NCBI GenBank assembly: GCA_017454355.1
Contig: JAFTDD010000009.1
Location: 1-45,348 of the forward strand
DNA length: 45,348 bases
Reading direction: 5' to 3'
Source of the DNA: Muribaculaceae bacterium
GTDB taxonomy: Bacteria; Bacteroidota; Bacteroidia; Bacteroidales; Muribaculaceae
This document shows positions 39,645-45,348 of the stretch, in pieces. The position numbers and the translations under genes were made by a program. Position 1 is the stretch's first letter; the number at the start of each line of letters is the position of its first letter. The notes below the pieces were generated by a model. The model was not told where the DNA came from. It saw only the letters and a program-made list of their open reading frames with translations, and did no database searches.

Positions 39645-40820
39645 TTAGCCATAGATAGTGTAGTTGCTGCGGCGGTGGCGGCGCTCCTGCAATGAGTAGA
39701 AGCAGTTGACCACCGGACGCCACAGGGCAAACAGCGGCACCGACAGCAACAACTGCGGCGCTCCGAGGACGCGGCACTGGCGGCGCACGGCGGCGATGGC
39801 GGCAGGCCACGTGAGTAGCAGCGACAGCAGCGCGGCGACAATCACCACGGGGCTCGTGGGCTGCAGCGCCACGGCGGCAATCGCGGTGGCCAGATGGCCA
39901 ATCGCGGCGAGAGAGGCCAGCGACTGCGACACACGCGGCCACCGCCTGACGAGCGACGACGTGAAGTCGCGCCGCATCTTCAGCACGCTGTGGGCGTGCG
40001 ACATGTGGTCGTAGTGGGCATGCAGTTGGCTCTCGCGGGCGAGTTGCACACGTGTGTTGGCTGCCGTTGCAATCCGGCTCACCCACACGTCGTCGTCGCC
40101 CCACTGCAGGTGCAGCAATTCCGAGAAGCCCTTGTGGGCGTCAAACACCTCGCGACGATATGCGAGGTTGTCGCTCGTGCCCCGATATGGGTGACCGGTG
40201 ATAGCGCTCACGAGCCACTGCGCGCCGGTGCTCACCGTGTCAAACACGCGGTAGAACCGCCCCGAGCCACGGTCACGGCTATAGCGGTAATGGCTATAGC
40301 CCAGCACGACGTCCACGCCCGGCTCAAAACGGCTCATCATCAGCGACAGCCACCGCTCGCTCGACGGACGGCAGTTGGCGGTGGTGGTGAGCACAACGGG
40401 ATATTGTGAGGCCTTGATGCCGAGCATCAACGCGAGTTTCTTGGGCGACAGCGCGCGCGAGTCGCGCGGCGTGAAAGTCACTTTGAGGTTGTCAAACTGT
40501 GCGCGAAACTCACTCAATGTGTCGCTGGCGGCCTCGTTCTGGTCGCCGGCCACCACAATCACCTCAAAGCGCGGATAGTCCTGGTGGAGGAAGTGAGGCA
40601 GGCAGTGGCGCAACTCGCCAATCTCGTTGCGGCCGTCCACAATGACGCTCACGCCGAGCGGCTCGCCGCCGCCGGCCACTCCGGCCTCCTCACAGGCTGC
40701 CGCATGGCGCGTCAATACCCGTGCCCGATGCCATTGCCACAACGCGTAGCCCAAACCTAATATGACCGATGCCGCCAGCAGTGACCACACCACCGGCGGC
40801 AGCGCGAAATCTATTGTCAT
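39645..40820 (-). CDS. family 2 glycosyltransferase, membrane-bound
   Basis: 391 residues. An N-terminal TM segment (WSLLAASVILGLGYALW), then a GT-A domain: VSVIVDGRNEIGEL, YPRFEVIVVAGDQNEA, VVLTTTANCRPSSERW (the substituted DXD region), and WGDDDVWVSR, the acceptor-site acidic motif. Two or more C-terminal TM segments (VVIVAALLSLLLTW) follow. This is the layout of processive or lipid-linked GT2 enzymes such as those building surface glycans. The DXD position reads TAN, so the metal-binding Asp may be elsewhere or lost. It is followed by the acyltransferase gene after 8 bp, suggesting one pathway. Confidence 0.88.
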   Translation of the reverse strand: MTIDFALPPVVWSLLAASVILGLGYALWQWHRARVLTRHAAACEEAGVAGGGEPLGVSVIVDGRNEIGELRHCLPHFLHQDYPRFEVIVVAGDQNEAASDTLSEFRAQFDNLKVTFTPRDSRALSPKKLALMLGIKASQYPVVLTTTANCRPSSERWLSLMMSRFEPGVDVVLGYSHYRYSRDRGSGRFYRVFDTVSTGAQWLVSAITGHPYRGTSDNLAYRREVFDAHKGFSELLHLQWGDDDVWVSRIATAANTRVQLARESQLHAHYDHMSHAHSVLKMRRDFTSSLVRRWPRVSQSLASLAAIGHLATAIAAVALQPTSPVVIVAALLSLLLTWPAAIAAVRRQCRVLGAPQLLLSVPLFALWRPVVNCFYSLQERRHRRSNYTIYG

Positions 40821-40857
40821 AATCTTTATATACTATCTTATATTTTAATGTACATTT

Positions 40858-41045
40858 CCGAAACTGTATCATAATTAGCGCACGCGTTGCGTGCGGAAAT
40901 CTTTCAAAATCTTATTCTAAATCTCACATCTATTAAATAATTAAAAATGAGAATATTAATTATTTATTTCTATTTTAGATTTTGAAAGATTTCCCGCCCG
41001 TTAGGGCGGCAAAATCCCATAATATAAATTATGATACAGTTTCGG
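40858..41045. mobile_element. MITE-like element, copy B, with perfect 19-bp TIRs
   Basis: CCGAAACTGTATCATAATT at 40858-40876 and its exact reverse complement at 41027-41045 bound 188 bp with no coding capacity. Inside are the hairpins GCGCACGCGTTGCGTGCGG and CCCGCCCGTTAGGGCGG around an AT-rich core with GAAAGATTT repeats. A degraded inverted copy lies at 25832-26012. No target-site duplication is obvious to me. Confidence 0.85.
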
Positions 41046-41057
41046 TTGGGGAGCGGC

Positions 41058-42041
41058 TTACATTGTGCGGGACGTGAGGCGCTCGATGAGTTCGACAAAC
41101 ACATCGTGCTGCTTGGCGCCCATACCGCAGCCGTGCAACGCCTCGATGGCGCGCGTCGAGTAGTCTCGCACGGCATCGGTGGCGTGCTCGCGCAACCCGA
41201 GCCGCTCGTAGATGGCCGTCACGGCAGCCACCTTCACCTCGCGCGCCGCATCCTTGCCCTCGCCGGTAACATAATAGTCCAGTTCGCGACGGTCGGCGCC
41301 GCCGGCCATGTGCAGCGCGTTGATGAGCAGGAACGTCTTTTTGCCGCACATGATGTCGCCGCCGGTGGCCTTGCCGAATGTCGCCGGGTCGCCCCACACG
41401 TCCAGCACGTCGTCCTGCACCTGGAAGGCCATGCCCATGTTCTCGCCCACCTGATAGATGCGGCGGGCAGTAGCCTCGGCGGCGCCCGCGACAAGCGCGC
41501 CCAACTGGCACGACGCGCCAAGCAGCACCGACGTCTTGAGGCGTATCATCTCCATGTACTCCTCGAGCGTCACATCATCGTAGCGCTTCTCGAAGTCCAT
41601 GTCGAGTTGCTGACCCTCATACACCTTCATGGCGGTGCGGTTAAACAGTTCAAAAGCGTGTATCACACAATAGGCCGGAGCCTGCGCCAGATACTTCATT
41701 GACAGGGAGAGCATCGCGTCGCCGCTGAGGATGGCGACGTTGTCGTTCCATTTGGTGTGAACCGTGGGCTGGCCGCGGCGCACGTCGGCGCGGTCCATCA
41801 CGTCGTCGTGCAACAGTGTGAAGTTGTGGAACAACTCCACCGCCAGCGCCACCGGCATGGTGAGTTCAAGGTCGCCGTCCAGAGCGTCGGCACTCATCAG
41901 CGCCAATGCCGGACGCACTCGCTTGCCGCCCTGACCCATCGTGTAGGCGATGGGATCGTAGAGGTTGGCCGGTCGCTCGGGATACTTGATATGGCTCACG
42001 GCCTGATTGACCATGTCAAGATATTCTTCAAATGTTTTCAT
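41058..42041 (-). CDS. polyprenyl (all-trans) diphosphate synthase
   Basis: 327 residues. The first Asp-rich motif is FTLLHDDVMDRADVRRG (DDxxD), the second FQVQDDVLDVWGD. Other family segments: GGKRVRPALALMSAD near residue 35, KTSVLLGASCQLGAL and GKKTFLLINAL. It condenses isopentenyl diphosphate with allylic primers; whether the product is C15, C20 or a longer quinone chain cannot be told from sequence alone, as the residues before the first motif (VELFHNF) allow more than one choice. The start ATG at 42041 is clear. The MITE-like element sits 12 bp behind its stop codon and an octamer array lies in front. Confidence 0.9.
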   Translation of the reverse strand: MKTFEEYLDMVNQAVSHIKYPERPANLYDPIAYTMGQGGKRVRPALALMSADALDGDLELTMPVALAVELFHNFTLLHDDVMDRADVRRGQPTVHTKWNDNVAILSGDAMLSLSMKYLAQAPAYCVIHAFELFNRTAMKVYEGQQLDMDFEKRYDDVTLEEYMEMIRLKTSVLLGASCQLGALVAGAAEATARRIYQVGENMGMAFQVQDDVLDVWGDPATFGKATGGDIMCGKKTFLLINALHMAGGADRRELDYYVTGEGKDAAREVKVAAVTAIYERLGLREHATDAVRDYSTRAIEALHGCGMGAKQHDVFVELIERLTSRTM

Positions 42042-42059
42042 CGTCTAATGATATTTTAT

Positions 42060-42110
42060 CTACATGCTACATGCTACGTGCTACGTGCTACATGCTACGT
42101 GCTACATGCT
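42060..42110. repeat. octamer tandem array (GCTACATG/GCTACGTG)
   Basis: About six units of GCTACATG or GCTACGTG. On the minus strand it lies directly after the stop of the lipoprotein gene (42110) and carries a TAG in each unit. Confidence 0.9.
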
Positions 42111-42781
42111 CAATTAATGTTTCTATTGAATTCGGCCTCGCAGCGTGCCATGCGTGGGGCGTCGTAGATTTCGCGTAGCGCGTCGAGGCGGTCGCGCACC
42201 AGGGCGGTGTCGGCCTCGGGCATACGGTATTCCTCGGCCAAAGCGCGCCCCAACTCTTCGGGCGTGATGGCGGCGCGGGCATAGACGCGCATCTGCTCGT
42301 CAACGGGCAGTTCGCGCGTGCGGCGGTCGAGTTCGAGCGAATAGGCTTCGGCACTCGCCACGGCGCCCACCCGTCCGGCGCCGGTGCCCACCACGGTCAT
42401 CTGCGACAGCGCCTGCTCCGGCGTGATGGTGGCGCTATGGCGCAGGCTGTCGAGCAACCGTCCGGCGTAAAAGTCGGCAAAATCGGCAGGCTCAAAGGCC
42501 ACGGCGCGTGCGGCGGCCGTCAGCGTGTCGTTGCCGTGAGCCTCCACGTTCTCGATAAAGAGTTCTTCCAGCGTGTGGCGGCTCCACGGCAGGCTCAAAT
42601 TCTCAACATGACCGTCGTAGGTGGCCTTGAACGTGGCCAGAGCCTCGGTGTCGCCGCGCTGCCACTTGCCAGCGAGCGACTCGCTCAGGCGCATGGCGCG
42701 CTCCGGCACGTGGTCGTCACACGCGGTCAGCGCCGTCATCACCACGGCTGCCAATGCAAGATATTTTATAAGTCGCGACAT
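42110..42781 (-). CDS. lipoprotein of unknown function
   Basis: 223 residues. The signal peptide ends in lipobox ALTAC (Cys about 21) followed by DDHVPER. The rest is helical and acidic with no recognised motif; a mid-region (MTVVGTGAGRVGAVASAEAY) is small-residue rich, and the C-terminal third is charged helix (LGRALAEEYRMPEADTALV). It lies between the polyprenyl synthase gene and another small lipoprotein gene on the same strand, with octamer arrays in both gaps, so cotranscription is plausible. The stop codon abuts an octamer array, but the last residues NRNIN appear native. Confidence 0.75.
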   Translation of the reverse strand: MSRLIKYLALAAVVMTALTACDDHVPERAMRLSESLAGKWQRGDTEALATFKATYDGHVENLSLPWSRHTLEELFIENVEAHGNDTLTAAARAVAFEPADFADFYAGRLLDSLRHSATITPEQALSQMTVVGTGAGRVGAVASAEAYSLELDRRTRELPVDEQMRVYARAAITPEELGRALAEEYRMPEADTALVRDRLDALREIYDAPRMARCEAEFNRNIN

Positions 42782-42796
42782 AATATTTTATTGCTT

Positions 42797-42829
42797 GTTA
42801 CATGCTACGTGCTACATGCTACATGCTTG
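42797..42829. repeat. octamer tandem array overlapping a gene end
   Basis: About four units (TACATGCT/TACGTGCT). The minus strand reads AAGCATGTAGCATGTAGCAC; the last residues (ACSM) and TAG stop of the small lipoprotein are made from it. Confidence 0.9.
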
Positions 42830-43141
42830 TTTGTTGAAGATTGCCCGGTGCAGGGCGGGGTCTTTTTCGGCCAGCGAGGTCCGGAAGGCCTCGTCAAATG
42901 CTTCGGCTCCCACGCTGTCGCCGGCCAAGGCGAAACTGTCGGCGGCGGCGCGCACCCTGAGGATTGCGCTCTGCAACGCCAGCGTGTCGGCGTGGTCGAC
43001 GCCTGTGAGTGCGACCGCGGCACGCCCACCGGCTTCACGGGCGGCTGTCGTATCGGGCGGCGGAGTCCTATGGCAGGACGTCAAGACGAGCAGCGCGGCG
43101 AGCGCCACCGCCAAATATGTGGAACGTCTAACATCTACCAT
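42812..43141 (-). CDS. small lipoprotein of unknown function
   Basis: 109 residues. Lipobox VLTSC (Cys about 23) follows a hydrophobic signal (YLAVALAALLVLTSC). The mature part is alanine-rich, helical and acidic (SAILRVRAAADSFALAGDSV). The end, NKQACSM, is encoded by an octamer array, so the original C-terminus may have been lost. There is no recognised family. It is probably cotranscribed with the lipoprotein gene downstream on the same strand. Confidence 0.68.
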   Translation of the reverse strand: MVDVRRSTYLAVALAALLVLTSCHRTPPPDTTAAREAGGRAAVALTGVDHADTLALQSAILRVRAAADSFALAGDSVGAEAFDEAFRTSLAEKDPALHRAIFNKQACSM

Positions 43142-43305
43142 CTAAATGTCTAAACCATTGTTACCAACTTGCAAAGATAATAAATTACCGTGACTTAACC
43201 GCAAAAATTTCCGAAAATAATTTTCTCACCCTAAAATCCGTTGCATTCAACGTTACATTCACACCGTCCCGCCCACTCCGTCCTGTATAACCCGAAAAAT
43301 TGTAG

Positions 43306-43344
43306 GGCCTGGCCGTTTTATTGTATGGTCAGGCCGTTTTTTTT
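43306..43344 (+). terminator. plus-strand terminator-like hairpin
   Basis: GGCCTGGCC (43306-43314) pairs with GGTCAGGCC (43327-43335) with one mismatch, followed by G and T8 (43337-43344). No plus-strand gene ends just upstream. Confidence 0.55.
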
Positions 43345-43383
43345 GTATGGTCAGGCCGTTTGAAATTGGTGCAATCAAATGCA

Positions 43384-43418
43384 TGAAAAAAACCGGAGAG
43401 GCCTATAGGCTTCTCCGG
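43384..43418 (-). terminator. terminator of the XRE repressor gene
   Basis: ACCGGAGA pairs with TCTCCGGT and an inner GCC-TATA-GGC extends the stem (43391-43418). On the minus strand it is followed by a T7 run (43390-43384). It lies 90 bp past the stop at 43508. Confidence 0.78.
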
Positions 43419-43507
43419 TCTCGGGTCGGGGTGAGAGGATTTCTTCAGTAACATTATGAGTTTCCATGACGATAATTCATAGATAGTTTTAGTCTTAAAA
43501 CTTATTG

Positions 43508-43870
43508 TTACTGTCCCGTTTTTGTCCCGGTTTGAGCCAGTAAAATCTGGATTGTACGCTCCTTTTCCTTAAGAAGCTCCTTCAGTGCTGCCACTTCATT
43601 AGCAGTGATTGTCACCGCCGCGTTGGCGTTGCCGATTACTGTTGAGGCATGCACGCTCGACACGTTAATACCCGCTTCGTCGTCAAAGAAATACGACGGC
43701 GACACACCGATTAAACCACAAATGCGGTCAAGGAGTGAGCAGTCGATGCTCTCCTTGCGCATAATCGCCGACAAGTAAGTGGGCGTGATGCCCAACTCGG
43801 CGGCGAGATCTTTCTTGACGAGACGCTTCTCCTCAATCAATCTCTTTAGCTCGTTTCCAATATTTTTCAT
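43508..43870 (-). CDS. XRE-family repressor (prophage-type)
   Basis: 120 residues from ATG 43870 (an upstream in-frame Met at 43918 lies within the control region and is less likely). Helix-turn-helix: LVKKDLAAELGITPTYLSAI, then MRKESIDCSLLDRICGLIGV. The C-terminal 50 residues form a likely dimerising coiled coil (ALKELLKEKERTIQILLAQ). It has no peptidase domain, so induction would not be by self-cleavage. It is divergent from a small Cro-like gene across 122 bp with palindromes, the classic lysogeny-switch arrangement. Terminator at 43384-43418. Confidence 0.85.
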   Translation of the reverse strand: MKNIGNELKRLIEEKRLVKKDLAAELGITPTYLSAIMRKESIDCSLLDRICGLIGVSPSYFFDDEAGINVSSVHASTVIGNANAAVTITANEVAALKELLKEKERTIQILLAQTGTKTGQ

Positions 43871-43902
43871 AAAACAAAATGTTAAATTATCTAAAACTTT
43901 CG

Positions 43903-43981
43903 GTTTGAGGTCAAACATATTGTTTGAGTTTGCAAAAATAAATGTACTTTTGCGGCTGTAAAGTTACAACAATTATTGTAA
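43903..43981. promoter_or_regulatory. divergent switch region with operators and promoters
   Basis: The half-sites GTTTGA-GG-TCAAAC-ATATT-GTTTGA (43903-43927) form two overlapping palindromes. A plus-strand promoter TTTG (43923-43926), 18 bp, TACTTTTG (43945-43952) has its -33 box inside the last half-site. A minus-strand -7 box TATGTTTG (43919-43912) also overlaps. A second dyad TTACAA-N6-TTGTAA lies at 43964-43981. Confidence 0.68.
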
Positions 43982-43992
43982 ATGTACTCGCT

Positions 43993-44235
43993 ATGAACTC
44001 AAAAAACGACGAAATTCGCAAAGATTCGATTGCGCTTCGAGATTTCTTGAATCGCTTTTCCAACCATCGCAAGACCTATGTCATTGACAGAATTTGTGAT
44101 GGCTGTCTCGTACCTCGCCACACTGTGTTTAATTGGGCGCGCGGCTTGTCTCGCATACCCGAACTTCACAAGCGCAAAATTGAGGAAATTTTTTCAGAGC
44201 GTATCTTTGATTCTCTAACTATTTGTGAAAAATGA
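43993..44235 (+). CDS. small Cro-like DNA-binding protein
   Basis: 80 residues from ATG 43993. Helical and basic, with a putative HTH in RICDGCLVPRHTVFNWARGL. It opens the plus-strand early operon opposite the repressor, the position of cro/ner-type genes. It overlaps or abuts the next gene. The family is not certain. Confidence 0.7.
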   Translation: MNSKNDEIRKDSIALRDFLNRFSNHRKTYVIDRICDGCLVPRHTVFNWARGLSRIPELHKRKIEEIFSERIFDSLTICEK

Positions 44236-44242
44236 CACAGCC

Positions 44243-44791
44243 ATGCCATTGAGAATTGAGTTTTACACCTATGAGGATGAGTTGTGGTACCGCACGTCCG
44301 ATGGTCACACCGAGCGTCTGACTGAGCGTCACCACGACATCATCAGTGATATGCTCGACAAGATTGAGACGCTCTACCCGAAAGCATACGTTGCGTTGAG
44401 CAAAGAGTATGAGCGTTGTTTGCCCAACGTGTCGCTTTACCGCTATCGCATGGTGCTTCGCTTCTGCAAGTGCAATTTCGGCAACATCGACAACATTGCC
44501 GACATCGACCACTATGGCCGGTTCCATCTGGAGTGTGTGCCGTGTCCGCTTCGCGGTGAGTGCCGTCAGGAAGGTGTGATTTGTCACCCGGAGTTTGACA
44601 GTCGCCTGAGTGAAGCCGAGAAACGTGTGCTGCGTCTCTGGTACGATGGCATGTGCAAGGAAGCGATTGCCGAGCAGTTATATTTATCAATCCATACAGT
44701 AAACAACCATATCCGCAATGCCTTCGCCCGGCTTGGCATCCATGAGAAAGCCGAGTTTTTCAGGTATGCGGAATCAAACCATTTGTTTTAA
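44243..44791 (+). CDS. LuxR-type HTH regulator of the mobile element
   Basis: 182 residues from ATG 44243 (a GTG at 44225 would add six and overlap the previous gene). The C-terminal 65 residues are a LuxR/GerE HTH: LSEAEKRVLRLWYDGMCKEA, then IAEQLYLSIHTVNNHIRNAF and RLGIHEKAEF. The N-terminal part has a Cys cluster (CVPCPLRGECRQEGVIC), perhaps a metal site, and no receiver or autoinducer domain. It probably controls early expression of the element. The TAA stop overlaps the next ATG by one base, so translation is coupled. Confidence 0.82.
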   Translation: MPLRIEFYTYEDELWYRTSDGHTERLTERHHDIISDMLDKIETLYPKAYVALSKEYERCLPNVSLYRYRMVLRFCKCNFGNIDNIADIDHYGRFHLECVPCPLRGECRQEGVICHPEFDSRLSEAEKRVLRLWYDGMCKEAIAEQLYLSIHTVNNHIRNAFARLGIHEKAEFFRYAESNHLF

Positions 44792-45348
44792 TGAGCGACT
44801 TTTATTCTGATTTGACGATACGCAAGGTGCGTGAAAATGCCGATATTAGCTATTGCGTGCCGAATGCGTCGCTCACTCGAGCCACGTCATACGTTCCGTG
44901 CCCGAAGTGCGGTGCCTCGGGCAAGAATAAAGGGCTTTGCGTGACACATAAAAGCGGCAAGAATATCGCTAAATGCTTTTCATGCGGTTTCTCACTGGCC
45001 GATGCTATCGCCGCCGCTCTTTATTATGCTTGCAACGATGACCGAAGTCGCTTTGCCGAAGCCGTCAAGAGTGCCGCCGATGCAAACGGCATCTACATCA
45101 TGAGTGAGCAAGAGCAACGCAAGCAGATTGTGTCACAGCACCGCAAGGCGATGGCCAAGAGTTTCTGCGAGACTCAACTTGAAGCCTCTGGCCTGACGGT
45201 TGACGACGTGATGGTGCGCGTCCAGGAAACAGTGAACGGCGAAACAGTTGAACGCCTTGAACCGGCAATGCGCAAGGGCGGCATCGACCGAATGGGCAAC
45301 CTACGCCCTGGCGATGATGAAATGCTCATCTACTACTATCGCCTTGAC
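44791..45348 (+). CDS. zinc-finger primase/helicase-like protein, 3' end off window
   Basis: 186 codons are open to the window edge. A CHC2-like zinc ribbon is visible: CPKCGASGKNKGLC, then about 14 residues and CFSCG, as in phage and plasmid primases (DnaG/gp4-like). The region after it (SLADAIAAALYYACNDDRSRF) is helical. The catalytic Toprim or helicase part would lie outside the window, so I can only say primase-like. It is coupled to the LuxR-type gene and marks the replication module of the prophage or integrative element. Confidence 0.75.
   Translation, partial: MSDFYSDLTIRKVRENADISYCVPNASLTRATSYVPCPKCGASGKNKGLCVTHKSGKNIAKCFSCGFSLADAIAAALYYACNDDRSRFAEAVKSAADANGIYIMSEQEQRKQIVSQHRKAMAKSFCETQLEASGLTVDDVMVRVQETVNGETVERLEPAMRKGGIDRMGNLRPGDDEMLIYYYRLD

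Larger units (their letters stand above)
43142..43507. other. gene-free boundary region before the prophage-like genes
   Basis: No coding sequence was seen. It holds a plus-strand and a minus-strand terminator-like hairpin (listed separately) and a repeated GTATGGTCAGGCCGTTT unit at 43323-43341 and 43345-43361. It may contain the junction of the integrated element, but I could not find an attachment site without the other end. Confidence 0.5.

Noticed and set aside
39637-40104. N-terminal extension of the acyltransferase
   Set aside because: It would overlap the glycosyltransferase gene in another frame, and its Arg/Ala-rich sequence is shadow-like; ATG 39636 begins the family-typical sequence.
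40690-40872. Small frames beginning MIQFR at 25845, 40872 and 41031
   Set aside because: The shared start is just the terminal repeat of the MITE-like element read in frame; the remainder is antisense or non-coding.

Overview
The window looks like chromosomal DNA from a gut-type Bacteroidales, most likely a Muribaculaceae relative. The evidence is Bacteroidetes promoters (TTG/TTTG, about 19 bp, then TAnnTTTG), A/T-rich leaders with weak Shine-Dalgarno sites, many SPII lipoproteins, a PorT-family barrel, an Mfa2-like lipoprotein, a dockerin-tailed secreted protein and DUF4143-type ATPases. The assignment is inference; no rRNA or tRNA gene was seen.

Layout. 1-7.7 kb: a partial AAA ATPase, a polyferredoxin membrane protein, a tandem YbjN-like pair, an AGCS symporter, a four-helix-bundle gene and an Ig-like lipoprotein. 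7.8-11.7 kb: one giant duplicated secreted protein ending in a dockerin. 12.0-25.6 kb: eleven closely packed plus-strand genes behind a long, possibly structured leader. They encode an FHA protein, two Hanks-type kinases (one transmembrane), a membrane PP2C phosphatase, a membrane FHA protein, an FHA-FHA-TM-trypsin-like protease, a WG-repeat lipoprotein, an outer-membrane barrel, an Mfa2-like lipoprotein, an S41 protease lipoprotein and a secreted protein of unknown function. I read this as one phospho-signalling system crossing the envelope. It has no type VI secretion components and is visibly less GC-rich than its neighbours. It is the best candidate here for an undescribed system.

26-43 kb: housekeeping and accessory genes. 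These are a TIGR02757 protein, a TonB-TPR protein, two rubrerythrins of opposite domain order around a Na/Pi transporter, a DUF4143 ATPase with three operator-like dyads, a P-loop/CYTH fusion, an S24 repressor, the PorT-RsfS-FtsH group, a glycosyltransferase and acyltransferase pair, a polyprenyl synthase and two small lipoproteins. 43.5 kb to the end: the early region of a prophage or integrative element, with a divergent repressor/Cro-like switch, a LuxR-type regulator and a zinc-finger primase-like gene cut by the window edge.

A second theme is the density of intergenic repeats. There are 7-, 8- and about 9-bp tandem arrays, a GC palindrome, a composite hairpin element, an inverted pair of about 213-bp AT-rich elements with DnaA-box-like sites, and an inverted pair of about 185-bp MITE-like elements with 19-bp terminal repeats. 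Several overlap gene ends, supplying start or stop codons, and two lie in frame inside genes.
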